DNA from: Lutispora sp003527145
Lineage (GTDB): Bacteria; Bacillota; Clostridia; Lutisporales; Lutisporaceae
Length of the DNA: 64,000 nucleotides
NCBI GenBank assembly: GCA_029983695.1
Contig: JASBZB010000005.1
Coordinates: 62,001 to 126,000 of the forward strand
Reading direction: 5' to 3'
Position numbers and translations under genes: made by a program. Positions 1 to 8,938 of this stretch are shown piece after piece (the stretch's first letter is position 1; the number at the start of each line of letters is the position of its first letter). The notes under the pieces are model-generated. The model was not told where the DNA came from and did not search any database. It saw only the letters and a list, made by a program, of their open reading frames with translations.

Positions 1-79
1 GATCAACTGCATCTGAACCTTAGAATGTTATTTATATACGTATCTGTCAAAATAATTGAGAAAGGTTTGGATTTATACA

Positions 80-1117
80 ATGAAAGTGCATATATGTGAA
101 TGCTCGGAAGGAACTGTTTTGTCTGAGGATATATTAAATGAACAGGGAGTTGCGTTAGTTACCAAAGATACTGTGGTGAATGATTATATCATAGAAAAGC
201 TTATTGAGATGGAAATTGTTATGGTGGATGTTTACTCTCAAAATGAAGAGGAAAATGAAGGTGCTGAAAAATCCTGCGAGGAATTTGAAAAAGACTATCG
301 GCAAGCTGTCCTCAAGATAAAGGAAGTCTTGACAGATCTTTCTGCGGGCAAAACTCTTGATTATAATAAAATCATTGAGATCCAGGGGCTGATATATAAA
401 AACATCGATAAATGCGATGAGATAGTTGCATGCTTGAGGGATATACGGCAAGCGGATGAATATACATATAATCATTGCATAAATGTAGGATTTTATTGTA
501 TGCTCATGGGAAAATGGCTGGGCTTGGGCTATGATGACACGATAAAGCTCATTCAAGCCGGGCTGCTGCATGACATAGGAAAAACCATGATACCTGCTGA
601 TATACTGAAAAAAAAAGGCAAGCTGACTGTTGAAGAGTTTGAACTGATAAAAAAGCATACGGTATACGGATATGACATACTGCTGCAAACAAAGGAAATC
701 GATGCAGAAGTCAAGAAAGCCGTTTTGCTCCATCATGAAAGGGTGGACGGTTCGGGATATCCTCTCAGCATTCCCAGTGACTATATAGGATTATATACAA
801 AAATTGTAGCAATAGCGGACGTCTATGATGCTATGACTTCAGACCGGCCATATAAAAAAAGGACAACACCATTTGAAGCCTTCAAAATGTTCTTATCCAT
901 AGGTATCAGTATCTTTGATCTAAACATACTATATGTATTCCTTAACAGCCTGGCAGCCAACTTTACAGGCATCAATGTGAAGCTTGATAACGGCAAACAG
1001 GGAAGGGTCGTATATGTTCCTCCCCATAATATAACAAAGCCTGTACTTTGCGTAGACTCAAGCTATATCGATCTTTCAAGAGAGGATAAGATCAATATTG
1101 ATAGCGTGATAGATTAG
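80..1117 (+). CDS. HD-GYP domain protein, probable cyclic-di-GMP phosphodiesterase
   Basis: HD-GYP proteins hydrolyse cyclic-di-GMP in the cytoplasm. Numbered from the ATG at 80, the metal-binding HD pair lies in HDIGK at about residues 164-168, and the GYP signature HHERVDGSGYP at about 218-228. The downstream segment up to SDRPYKKR is also typical of the family. The last 90 residues form a small extra domain rather than a receiver. A TTG at 56 is in frame, but AGAAAGG lies between it and the ATG at 80, so the ATG is the better start. There is no membrane segment or sensory domain beyond the acidic N-terminal 120 residues. The gene stands alone and ends at a hairpin shared with convergent dsdA. 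Family call is secure; activity is inferred. Confidence 0.9.
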   Translation: MKVHICECSEGTVLSEDILNEQGVALVTKDTVVNDYIIEKLIEMEIVMVDVYSQNEEENEGAEKSCEEFEKDYRQAVLKIKEVLTDLSAGKTLDYNKIIEIQGLIYKNIDKCDEIVACLRDIRQADEYTYNHCINVGFYCMLMGKWLGLGYDDTIKLIQAGLLHDIGKTMIPADILKKKGKLTVEEFELIKKHTVYGYDILLQTKEIDAEVKKAVLLHHERVDGSGYPLSIPSDYIGLYTKIVAIADVYDAMTSDRPYKKRTTPFEAFKMFLSIGISIFDLNILYVFLNSLAANFTGINVKLDNGKQGRVVYVPPHNITKPVLCVDSSYIDLSREDKINIDSVID

Positions 1118-1127
1118 GAAAAATTGT

Positions 1128-1157
1128 GAGCGGAATCATTTGGACTCCGCTCTTTTA
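1128..1157. terminator. Convergent, probably bidirectional terminator
   Basis: GAGCGGA at 1128-1134 pairs perfectly with TCCGCTC at 1146-1152 and is followed by TTTT on the plus strand. On the minus strand the same hairpin is followed by a short T-rich stretch. It sits between the HD-GYP stop and the dsdA stop and overlaps the last dsdA codons. Confidence 0.7.
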
Positions 1158-2473
1158 TATGCTTTTCCTTTGTGGTAGTAGCTCATCTTTATTGTGTCCG
1201 GCACCATGCTTCCTCCCGTTGCCCACACTATATGAGAAGAGTTGCCCATCTTATCGGATAATCCTGAGGATCTGATATACTCTTGACCGCAGGGGCTGTT
1301 CAAGAGCCATGAAGGTCCCGGAAAACCTGCGGCAGCAGAAGGCTCAATATATATATTTTCTGTATCCGCCAATGTAGCCAGAAGCTTGTACAACTCTCTA
1401 TCCTCCACGGTATATATGCCGCTCAGGAGGCTTTCCATGGTTTTACCCACAAAGCCTGATGGCCTTCCTACAGCGAGGCCGTCCGCCTCGGTGATATTGT
1501 CTATCCCCAGATCCTGTACAGATATTTGATTGTGGAGGCCTGTCATCATCCCTGCGAGCATGCAGGGTGAATGGGTGGGCTCCGCGAAAAAACAATGGAC
1601 ATGGGGGCCAAAGATCATTTTGAGGCCAAAAGCGACGCCACCGGGGCCGCCGCCTACTCCGCAAGGGATATAAACGAATAAGGGATGATCTTTATCTGCC
1701 TTTATTCCTAAATCCTTCATTTGATTTTGCAGTCTTAATGCCGATACAGAATAGCCAAGAAATAAGTCCTTTGAATTTTCATCGTCAATGAAATAGCTGG
1801 AGGGGTCTGAGTCGGATTGCTTCCGTCCTTCTTCGACAGCTTTGCTGTAGTCCGAAGCATACTCCACAATAGTTACACCCTTGCGTCTTAACAGGTCTTT
1901 CTTCCACTGCCTAGCATCGGAGGACATGTGGACAAAAACCTTGAAGCCAAGGGCTGCGCTCATTATCCCTATGCTCAGGCCCAGATTGCCTGTAGAACCT
2001 ACGGCAATTTTATGCCTGGAGAAAAGCTCTTTGAAGCGTTTTTCATCCAGTATGGAATAATCAGCCTCCGGTGAAAGCATGCCTTCTTCTAAGGCCAGTT
2101 TTTCAGCGTGCTTGAGGACTTCATATATTCCTCCTCTGGCCTTTATGGAACCGGATATGGGAAGGTGACTATCGCACTTTAGCAGCAACTTTCCCAGAAT
2201 AGGTCTATCAAATCCCTCCAATGCATCTTTCATATTGGATATTTCCAATAGAGGAGATTCTATTATGCCTGAATTTTCTGCGGTGTCAGGGAAAACCGAT
2301 GCAATATAAGGTGCAAAACGCTTAAGCCTAGCCTCTGCGTCCAGCATATCCGTCATTGTGAGGCCGCCGGCTTCAGAGATAGATTTGCTTTCATACTTAG
2401 GATTGAGCCAGAAAACTTCCTTTGTCTCTTTGATTTTGTCCATAAGAGCGGGTCCTGAAGCATTCATCGTCAT
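1136..2473 (-). CDS. dsdA: D-serine dehydratase (D-serine ammonia-lyase)
   Basis: DsdA converts D-serine to pyruvate and ammonia using PLP. The length (445 residues) matches the family. The PLP-binding lysine is in SGSIKARGG at about residue 111. SVGSTGNLGL-type phosphate-site residues (here AVGSTGNLGLSIG) lie near 157, and a glycine-rich CGVGGGPGGVAFGL loop near 272. Two ATGs compete: 2473, four bases after GGAG, and 2467, ten bases after it. It lies 13 bases downstream of the VanY-like gene on the same strand, so the two are probably cotranscribed. No DsdC-type regulator is present. The pairing suggests turnover of D-amino acids released from the cell wall, which is an inference. Confidence 0.93.
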   Translation of the reverse strand: MTMNASGPALMDKIKETKEVFWLNPKYESKSISEAGGLTMTDMLDAEARLKRFAPYIASVFPDTAENSGIIESPLLEISNMKDALEGFDRPILGKLLLKCDSHLPISGSIKARGGIYEVLKHAEKLALEEGMLSPEADYSILDEKRFKELFSRHKIAVGSTGNLGLSIGIMSAALGFKVFVHMSSDARQWKKDLLRRKGVTIVEYASDYSKAVEEGRKQSDSDPSSYFIDDENSKDLFLGYSVSALRLQNQMKDLGIKADKDHPLFVYIPCGVGGGPGGVAFGLKMIFGPHVHCFFAEPTHSPCMLAGMMTGLHNQISVQDLGIDNITEADGLAVGRPSGFVGKTMESLLSGIYTVEDRELYKLLATLADTENIYIEPSAAAGFPGPSWLLNSPCGQEYIRSSGLSDKMGNSSHIVWATGGSMVPDTIKMSYYHKGKAYKRAESK

Positions 2474-2486
2474 ACATCTCCTTTCC

Positions 2487-3692
2487 TTATTTATTGATCA
2501 CAATCAGGTTATCCTCTTCCGTTAATTCCATTAGTGTATAATCCACATTCAATCCGTCTTCCATTATAAAATCCTGGCCTTTTTTTATGAGCATAAACAA
2601 ATAAACATCTTCATCAGAAGCCTTAAAACTTGTAAACTTATTTTTCTGGAGGCTTTCCACAAGCTCCTCAAGGCAAAGGTCCGTTTGCTTTGCGTATAGA
2701 GACAGCGGCTTTCCGATATATCTATAGTGCCACGGCTCAAAGCTTATCCTTGTCTTCTCCGTCTTCTCCTCGGGATATCTCGGAATAAAGCCGTAATCCC
2801 AGCAGTTCTCCTTTAACCATGCATACTCCTTTGATTGTGAAAAAACACTGCCTTTGGGATATTCGACACTGAGTATATCCAGGGCCATGCCGGTTTGATG
2901 CTCGCTGGTTCCGGGATAGGCCACCACTTTTGAAGCTTCTTCATAGGGGTTGGCAGCACCGCTGGCTTTTCTTTCATTAAATCGATAGTCAAATAAATTT
3001 TTCTGCTCTGAATAGGACCTATAGGTGCTGTTTAGAACAAAGCCCTTTACTCCATCTGCTGCTGCTTTATCCAGCATTATTTTCAACGCTTCCAGAGTAA
3101 CTTTGTCAAGCCTCATCCCTTTGTTGCTTATGATGGCTTGCACGCCTTTTATTGTGACAAGGTTCTCGTTGTTATAGCCGTCAGGCAAAGTGTTGTTCTG
3201 ATTTACCAGCCTTGAATGATAATCCGGAGCCTGGTCCTTCAAAACGGACTCATAGCCTTTGGCATCCGCTGCCGATAAATATTTGCTGTCATCTATTGCA
3301 ATATCAATATTACGGGCTGTCCAACCATTGCTGCCCATAAAAAAGACCTTCCCAAGATCATAGTTTTTTTCTTCGCTTATGGGGAGCATGATCCTTCCTT
3401 TTTCATCAACATCATACATATCAGTATTCAAGTCCATATATACTTCAGCCGCTTTGTTTTTTTCAGCCAGAAGAGCTTTAAGATCTTCTGTACCAAGAAG
3501 TATGGCTGTGTCTGTTTTTTCAAGCTTTTTAATGCCGCTTTCCAGCTGCAGCTTATAGCTATTGCCCTCAAATATGGAAAACCAGGTTATGTCCTTGTTT
3601 TGCGCAGCAAGAACTATGGTAAAAGAGAGGACTAGTATAATAGCTGCTGCAATCAATGTGAATTTTTTAGATTTTACATTCCTCATTTTCAA
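2487..3692 (-). CDS. VanY-like D,D-carboxypeptidase, M15B family, membrane-anchored
   Basis: Zinc D-Ala-D-Ala carboxypeptidases of the M15B family trim peptidoglycan stem peptides outside the membrane. The protein has one N-terminal membrane anchor (about residues 10-30) and an unassigned segment up to about 180. The catalytic domain follows: YRS at 224-226, SEHQTGMALD at 263-272 (zinc ligands H265 and D272), and EPWHYRY at 319-325 (H322). All expected ligands are present. It is longer than typical VanY because of the 150-residue N-terminal region. The gene precedes dsdA by 13 bases on the same strand. There are no vanS/vanR or ligase genes, so this is not a visible glycopeptide-resistance cluster. 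Confidence 0.88.
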   Translation of the reverse strand: MKMRNVKSKKFTLIAAAIILVLSFTIVLAAQNKDITWFSIFEGNSYKLQLESGIKKLEKTDTAILLGTEDLKALLAEKNKAAEVYMDLNTDMYDVDEKGRIMLPISEEKNYDLGKVFFMGSNGWTARNIDIAIDDSKYLSAADAKGYESVLKDQAPDYHSRLVNQNNTLPDGYNNENLVTIKGVQAIISNKGMRLDKVTLEALKIMLDKAAADGVKGFVLNSTYRSYSEQKNLFDYRFNERKASGAANPYEEASKVVAYPGTSEHQTGMALDILSVEYPKGSVFSQSKEYAWLKENCWDYGFIPRYPEEKTEKTRISFEPWHYRYIGKPLSLYAKQTDLCLEELVESLQKNKFTSFKASDEDVYLFMLIKKGQDFIMEDGLNVDYTLMELTEEDNLIVINK

Positions 3693-3960
3693 ATATTCCT
3701 CCTAGAGTCTGTTTAGTATCTGCTGTGATTTTAGTTTAAGTCAATTCCATTGGAAAAGCAACAAAAATAGGCATAAAGCGCTATTGAGGACCGGTTATTG
3801 GTGGAAAGTGCTGGATATTTAGCTATTTGTTGCATGGCATGATTATGCACCTGCAAAGAGCATGGGGAATATATTGTAATAACCTTTTATTTTGTAAGCT
3901 TTAGCTTTGCGTAGAGCAGCAAAGCTATGGAAGCAAAATAATAAATCAGGGGTGATGGTA

Positions 3961-4464
3961 ATGGATAAACACGGCAAGGCGCTTTTGGACCCGATTGTTG
4001 CCGCCTTGTATCCCATACGGAAATTAGCCTTGATGCCTCTAATTATGATCATATTTGGGCTGACAGAATTGGAAAAGATGGTGATCATAGCTCTGGGTAC
4101 TTTTTTCCTTGTACTCATAAATACAGTAGCCGGGGTAGTCAATCTGGACAGGATTTACTGGGATGTGGCCAAAAATTATGGGGCGGATCGGAGAAACTAT
4201 TACCTGACCGTAGCTCTGCCGGGGGCCCTGCCTATGATATTTGCAGGGATAAAATTAGGCATGGGCATGGCTTTGCTCTTGATTGTTGCAGCGGAGATGA
4301 ACGGAGCTGTAGGAGGCATCGGCTACCGCATATGGGAATCCTATGCCATATTCAACATCCCTGAGATGTATGTTTCCTTTATTGTTATGTCCTTCCTCGG
4401 ATATGTATTTACCATAGCCCTGGATGAAGTAGAGCACTGGATCATTCCGTGGAAGCGGGATTGA
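3961..4464 (+). pseudogene. N-terminally truncated SsuC/TauC-type ABC permease
   Basis: The reading frame matches the last two thirds of nitrate/sulfonate/taurine-type permeases. It starts at the cytoplasmic segment with LDPIVAALYPIRKLALMPL, then has the EAA-like loop (AKNYGADRRNYYLTVALPGALP) and ends with the usual IIPWKRD. Family members are about 250-260 residues. Here the frame has only about 168 residues from the ATG at 3961 and lacks the first transmembrane helices. The sequence upstream to 3840 does not restore them. The ATPase gene next to it carries an internal deletion, and no substrate-binding protein gene is present. I regard the pair as a decayed transporter. Confidence 0.8.
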
Positions 4465-4478
4465 AGGGAAGATGTTAT

Positions 4479-5078
4479 ATGAGTGAAATAGCAGGGAATC
4501 AGCGGAGGAAAATAAAGATAGAAGGATTGGGCAAGTCGTTCTTTATTAGGAAGAAAGAAATAACAGCCTTTCATGATATAAGCCTCCAGATCAATGAAGG
4601 AGAGTTCTGGTGCTTCGCCGGGCCCAGCGGATGCGGCAAAACCACGCTGTTGAGGGTCCTGGCGGGATTGGAAAAGTTTGCTTACAGCTACCCTCACCAG
4701 CTTTCAGGCGGCATGAGGCAGAGGGTCAGCATAGCCCGGGCCTTTGCCAATGATCCTGAGATGCTTTTGATGGATGAGCCCTTTGCTTCGCTGGATGAGC
4801 AGAATCGCCTGATATTGCAGCAGGAGCTTATCCAGATATGGGAAGAAAACCGAAAGACCGTGGTATTCATCACCCACAGCATTGATGAGGCGTTGTTCCT
4901 GTCGGATCATATTATGCTCATGACCGCTCATCCGGGGACAGTAAAAAAGATATACGATATCGATTTGCCGCGGCCGAGGAATATGATGGAGATACGAAAA
5001 ACTCAAGACTTTATGAGGCTTTTCTCAACAATATGGGGTGAGCTGAGGGAAGAGGTAGGTCCGAAGTCCCAAGCATGA
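4479..5078 (+). pseudogene. SsuB/TauB-type ABC ATPase with internal in-frame deletion (no Q-loop)
   Basis: Walker A (GPSGCGKTT), signature (LSGGMRQRV), Walker B (LLMDEPFASLD) and the H-loop (ITHS) are intact. LRVLAGLEK, which should begin a stretch of roughly 70 residues with the Q-loop, runs straight into FAYSYPHQLSGGM. Family members usually read AGLE(K/R) before the missing part and VGLEKF..SYPHQLSGG after it. The join therefore looks like recombination between two similar GLEK-coding segments near 4668-4680. Without a Q-loop and most of the helical domain, productive coupling is unlikely. The start at 4479 has GAAGGGAAG upstream. A longer in-frame GTG at 4449 overlaps the permease and has no better site. 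Confidence 0.82.
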
Positions 5079-5085
5079 TAAAAGC

Positions 5086-6495
5086 TTAATTATCCAGCAT
5101 TCTCCATGCTGTTTTGTCTATCAATACGGAGTTTTTTGATGTATAGGCATTTATAAAGGCGTGATAGTAATCCCCCGTAATATTATGGGGGATTACTATA
5201 TGGATGATCTTACCCTCAATATTAACGATAAGCCCCTCACCGTTCGTAATCGATTGTTTGGAAACCTGCTTTAGAGATGCTTTTCCATCCTTGATTTCCA
5301 CATCAAGCCTTGATATCTTTTCACTCCCGTATAAGAAAAGCCCAAGATTGTATTGGAGCTTTTTATCTATATTTGCATAAGCTTCAATAAATACATGCAA
5401 ATTTTTGGTGCCGGATATCTCCCCATAAATTTTGGATATATCAGCAGCTTTGCTGATTTCCAGGGCTAATGTGTCCTTCAGGGGATCGATGATCAATCTG
5501 TTGCCGTCGTCCGGCTCAATATCAACATCACTTCTCATGCTCTTTGCCAGCTGTGCATTATCATAGACTCCAAAAAGTTCATTTTTTCTTTCAAAGCCGG
5601 TCATCAATGGCCTGAGGGTCCTTAGTTGGGATTTATAGCAGTGGATAGCCGTTGATTTGTTTAATATATCATCATAGCTTATCATGAAGCCATACCACTG
5701 GGTGCCCGTATTGGAAAGCTTCGCAGGCGGTACCAGATACATATTTATATTTTTTTTCATGGGAGTAGGCCAATCGCCTCTATGCACTAAGTACAACCAT
5801 TCGTACGAAGGCTTATATTGAAGGACGGCAAGGACATGCTTTACAAAGCAGTTGACAGCCCAATGGTCGGGATGTCTGTCATTGGGATGGGGATAAATAA
5901 TATGAGTGGGGTTATAATCATTGATTATCCTTATCATATCAGCTATAAGGCTTTCACCTGAGTATACGGCATTTGGAGTGAAGCTGTTGTCGTAGGGAGA
6001 CCTATCAACTTTTGTAAAAGGGCTTGTATAGGGGGTGCTGTGATCCCAATAGCTGCCCCACAGGCGAGATATGCCTCCATCGGGGTAGCCCAGAAAAATT
6101 ATATTTTTTTCATCTAAACCAAGAACTTTTAAGGCATCTATTGATTCCTGCTGCCTCCTAAGTCCCAAATCAATATAATTCATTGCTTTGGGGTTAAAGT
6201 TGAAATAATCCAGCTCCATGGTGGATCTGCTTCCATCACCATTTGTGATTAAAACCACCTTTACCTCCCCGCCGTTTTGCAGCGTAGCTCTAATAAGCTC
6301 TCCTGAGCCCAAGACCTCATCATCGCTATGGGGAGCAAATACCAGCACTTTTGAGTCTTTATCGGGTATATCAATATCAGAAAGCTTGTAGGATTCAATA
6401 TAGTTTATTATAAATTCCTTGCCAAAGAATGTGGCAACGAAACATGTTATAGCAATAGCGATAAAGAGAATAAAAATCTTTAATCTTTTTTTCAT
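5086..6495 (-). CDS. PIG-L (LmbE-like) family deacetylase, membrane-anchored
   Basis: PIG-L/LmbE proteins are zinc hydrolases that remove N-acetyl groups from sugars such as GlcNAc conjugates. After one N-terminal membrane segment (about residues 5-24), the metal motif PHSDDE lies at 55-60, a GDGSRS segment follows, and HPNDRHPDH near residue 203 supplies the last ligand. Residues from about 330 to 469 form an extra beta-rich C-terminal region without an obvious catalytic motif, perhaps binding carbohydrate. The catalytic part probably faces outward. The gene is convergent with the decayed transporter and lies 26 bases downstream of an acetyltransferase gene on the same strand. Substrate unknown. 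Confidence 0.85.
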   Translation of the reverse strand: MKKRLKIFILFIAIAITCFVATFFGKEFIINYIESYKLSDIDIPDKDSKVLVFAPHSDDEVLGSGELIRATLQNGGEVKVVLITNGDGSRSTMELDYFNFNPKAMNYIDLGLRRQQESIDALKVLGLDEKNIIFLGYPDGGISRLWGSYWDHSTPYTSPFTKVDRSPYDNSFTPNAVYSGESLIADMIRIINDYNPTHIIYPHPNDRHPDHWAVNCFVKHVLAVLQYKPSYEWLYLVHRGDWPTPMKKNINMYLVPPAKLSNTGTQWYGFMISYDDILNKSTAIHCYKSQLRTLRPLMTGFERKNELFGVYDNAQLAKSMRSDVDIEPDDGNRLIIDPLKDTLALEISKAADISKIYGEISGTKNLHVFIEAYANIDKKLQYNLGLFLYGSEKISRLDVEIKDGKASLKQVSKQSITNGEGLIVNIEGKIIHIVIPHNITGDYYHAFINAYTSKNSVLIDKTAWRMLDN

Positions 6496-6521
6496 GCCAT
6501 GCCCTCCTATTGTTGCCTAAA

Positions 6522-7169
6522 TCAAAGCTTCTTGCCGAATATCAAACCTTTATAGTCATTTACACCCTTCCAGACCCTTTCTTCTTTTTCATATATTATG
6601 GAGTATCCGTTTTTTATATAGAAGGGTATAGCCTTGCCATTCTTATTAGAGGTTTTAAGATGTATTCCTCTGATGTTCTTCTTTGCCATTTCTTTTTCAA
6701 AGGCTTTTAATAAGGAAGAGCCTATGCCTAAATGCTGGTATTCGGGTAAGATATTTATATGCAGGTGAGCGGGATAATTTGCATTTAGTTTTTCAGGCTC
6801 ACTGCTGAGATCTCCATTGGAAACAAAATGCATGAAAGCCTTAAAGGATTCAGGGTATTTCCAGGAGGTATAGAAAAGCGATCTCAATAGTATAGGGGCT
6901 GCCGCCAATAAGGCAAAGCATATCCTTTGCCTTTTAGTATTTGTTGCGCCGATTATATAACCTACTGCTTCGTCATTTAAAGCGGCGACAAAGCAATTGT
7001 CGGCTTCATATCTAAGATAATAAAGGCAGAACAATTGGGCGAACAAATTTCTATCATTAAATAAATTTAAAGGGGTCAGATCTTCTCCCATATAGCCGGT
7101 TTTATAGCAAATATCAATTATCCGTTTCTTATCTCGGCTTGAATATCTTCGTATCTCTATATTTGCCAT
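6522..7169 (-). CDS. GNAT family N-acetyltransferase
   Basis: GNAT enzymes transfer an acetyl group from acetyl-CoA to amines. The N-terminus (IEIRRYSSRDKKRIIDIC) is the usual first strand and helix. The CoA pyrophosphate-binding motif A is LPEYQHLGIGSSLLKAFE at about residues 138-156, followed by a beta strand (IHLKTSNKNGKAIPFYIKNG), where the family fold's motif B lies. A middle insertion of about 50 residues sits between strand 3 and motif A, as in several clostridial members. The substrate cannot be read from the sequence. It may be cotranscribed with the downstream PIG-L gene (26-base gap). Confidence 0.85.
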   Translation of the reverse strand: MANIEIRRYSSRDKKRIIDICYKTGYMGEDLTPLNLFNDRNLFAQLFCLYYLRYEADNCFVAALNDEAVGYIIGATNTKRQRICFALLAAAPILLRSLFYTSWKYPESFKAFMHFVSNGDLSSEPEKLNANYPAHLHINILPEYQHLGIGSSLLKAFEKEMAKKNIRGIHLKTSNKNGKAIPFYIKNGYSIIYEKEERVWKGVNDYKGLIFGKKL

Positions 7170-7268
7170 AAAAATACCTCCGAAAAAATAAGATTTGCTG
7201 TTATTATAAATTTTACAGGTGTTGAAGGACTAATTCAACTATAAGAAATGCCTTTTAGAGAAGCAGGG

Positions 7269-8474
7269 CTACAGAAGCATTTCTGTAACCCTTTCAAGTA
7301 TCCCGTTGAGATGGGCGATGGCTGTGCCGAAATTGGTTATCGGTACGCCTGCAGCCTTTGCCTTATATAGCCTGCTCATAAACTGCCTGCTGTTTATCAT
7401 GCAGGAGCCGCAGTGGACTATGAGCTTATAAGAAGATAGATCATCGGGGAAATCGCCGCCTGATACGACCTTTATTTCCAAAGGGCCTCCTGCCCTGGCT
7501 GAAAGCCATGCGGGTATCTTTTCTCTTGCTATGTCATTTTTTAGTGCATGATGGGTGCAGGCTTCGGATATGAGCACCTTATCTCCGGGCTCCAGGCGGT
7601 TTATGGCTCTTGCACCCTCCACAAGCATACCAAGATCGCCCTTATAGCGGGACATCAGTATTGAAAAAGATGTCAGAGGTATATCTTCGGGTATTATTTC
7701 ATTGACTTTTTTAAATACCTGGGAGTCGGTAATGACCAAATCCGGCTTCCTGGAGAGGGACTCTAAGGCATTCTTCAATTCGCTATCCTTTACGGTCATG
7801 ATTTGAGCATTGTGGTCCAGAAGGTCTCTCATGACCTGAACCTGGGGCAATATAAGCCTTCCCTTGGGAGCCTGTATGTCCTGAGGGGCTACAAGGAGCA
7901 CAAGAGCTTTTTCTCCTATTATATCTCCCACAATGGTGCTTCTTTCGAAATCAGCGGGCGCATATTGTATAATAGCTTCCAGAAGCCCGTCTATATTTGA
8001 TTTTTCCTTTGCGCTTACAGCTACAAAAGGTATATCAAAGCTTTCCTTGAGCCTTGCCTCTGCATCTATGCCATGGCCATTTTCCAGCATATCAATTTTA
8101 TTTATTACGCCTATGGCAGGTATGTTTTTAGCTTTTAAATCTTCGAACCAAAGCTCCTCCATTGAAGCATCGCCGGATAGGGGGTCAAATACCAGCAGCG
8201 CCAAATCGGCGTAATCCATAACTTTTATCGATTTCTCCGTTCTCAGCCTGCCTATTTCTCCCTCGTCATCAAGGCCCGCAGTATCTATGAGCATGACCGG
8301 GCCCAGGGGAAGAAGCTCCATAGCCTTATATACCGGATCTGTGGTTGTTCCCGCCACAGGAGATACCAATGCAAGGCTTTGACCTGTTATTGCATTTATA
8401 AGGCTTGATTTTCCGGCATTTCTCCTGCCGAAGACCGCTATATGAAGGCGGTTTGCTTTAGGTGTATCCTGCAT
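7269..8474 (-). CDS. hydF: [FeFe]-hydrogenase H-cluster maturation GTPase HydF
   Basis: HydF is the scaffold on which HydE and HydG build the 2Fe subcluster of [FeFe]-hydrogenase. GTPase motifs are clear: P-loop GRRNAGKSS at 16-24, AGTTTDP at 41-47, DTAG at 64-67, and NKID at about 125-128. A dimerization region follows. The C-terminal cluster-binding domain has C306-T-H308 and HCGSC at 354-358, which fits the family CxHx(46-53)CxxC pattern. Length 401 is normal. The gene follows a TM1266-type gene by 18 bases. hydE, hydG and the hydrogenase itself are not in this window. The finding implies H2 metabolism and strict anaerobiosis. Confidence 0.96.
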   Translation of the reverse strand: MQDTPKANRLHIAVFGRRNAGKSSLINAITGQSLALVSPVAGTTTDPVYKAMELLPLGPVMLIDTAGLDDEGEIGRLRTEKSIKVMDYADLALLVFDPLSGDASMEELWFEDLKAKNIPAIGVINKIDMLENGHGIDAEARLKESFDIPFVAVSAKEKSNIDGLLEAIIQYAPADFERSTIVGDIIGEKALVLLVAPQDIQAPKGRLILPQVQVMRDLLDHNAQIMTVKDSELKNALESLSRKPDLVITDSQVFKKVNEIIPEDIPLTSFSILMSRYKGDLGMLVEGARAINRLEPGDKVLISEACTHHALKNDIAREKIPAWLSARAGGPLEIKVVSGGDFPDDLSSYKLIVHCGSCMINSRQFMSRLYKAKAAGVPITNFGTAIAHLNGILERVTEMLL

Positions 8475-8492
8475 AATGATCCTCCTAATATA

Positions 8493-8738
8493 TTACTTTT
8501 TTGTCATAGCCGACTTAACGGTTACGCCAGCTATTTTTCCCAGCTTGCCTGTCATAGCACTTATCTGGTCGGTGGTTCCGTCCACAATGAGAGAAATCAC
8601 GGATATGCCCTTTCCTCTGTAAGGTATGCCCATTCTGCCCACGATTATTTCTGCAAAATCGTGAAGCACGGCATTAACCATAGAGCTGTTTTCAAGATCT
8701 TCAACAACTATGCCCACTACGCCGATCCTTGTTTCCAT
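8493..8738 (-). CDS. TM1266-family iron-only hydrogenase system regulator
   Basis: This 81-residue protein (METRIGVVGIVVEDLENSS...) matches the small ferredoxin-fold/NikR-C-like TM1266 family that accompanies [FeFe]-hydrogenase maturation genes. It has no separate DNA-binding domain. The frame is open upstream to 8846, but that extension runs through a predicted terminator hairpin. ATG at 8738 follows GGAGGG at a suitable distance, so the short form is chosen. It is first in the operon with hydF, downstream of a promoter and a roughly 165-base structured leader. The regulatory role is by family association only. Confidence 0.88.
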   Translation of the reverse strand: METRIGVVGIVVEDLENSSMVNAVLHDFAEIIVGRMGIPYRGKGISVISLIVDGTTDQISAMTGKLGKIAGVTVKSAMTKK

Positions 8739-8768
8739 AAAAATCCCTCCATTTGAATGCTTGCAATT

Positions 8769-8903
8769 AAAAAAGCCTTCCGCAAAAACGAAAGGCAGAA
8801 ATAACAATATCTCCTCCTCTCCCTTTTGCCCGGAACATCCCGACAATCAGGTTTAGATTATTTTAAGCAAACGGATGAGCCGGATATATCCAATCCAACC
8901 GTT
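8769..8903 (-). promoter_or_regulatory. Structured 5' leader with intrinsic terminator ahead of TM1266-hydF
   Basis: Reading the minus strand from about 8903, the leader has several complementary segments. One is AACGG pairing with CCGTT around a GGATATATCC self-complementary core. Another is a UCGG/CCGG stem. It ends in GCCTTTCG/CGGAAGGC (8775-8796) followed by six T (8774-8769). The last element is a good intrinsic terminator placed before the ATG at 8738, so transcription attenuation is likely. The effector is unknown. The AACCTGAT...AGGGA portion is reminiscent of half a TPP aptamer, but the CTGAGA half is absent and I do not assign a class. Confidence 0.6.
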
Positions 8904-8909
8904 GATTTA

Positions 8910-8938
8910 AGTGTATATCACCGCAAAGATATTGTCAA
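8910..8938 (-). promoter_or_regulatory. Sigma-70-type promoter of the TM1266-hydF operon
   Basis: On the minus strand TTGACA (8938-8933) is separated by 17 bases from TACACT (8915-8910). The predicted start near 8903 leaves the structured leader and terminator between the promoter and the first gene. Confidence 0.65.

Noticed and set aside
155..736. 193-codon minus-strand frame inside the HD-GYP gene
   Set aside because: It is a shadow of the secure HD-GYP gene, with a biased Phe/Ile/Tyr-rich translation and no ribosome site.
8800..8903. Possible TPP riboswitch upstream of TM1266-hydF
   Set aside because: Only the AACCTGAT and AGGGA pieces resemble the TPP aptamer. The CTGAGA half and correct helix order are missing, so no class was assigned.
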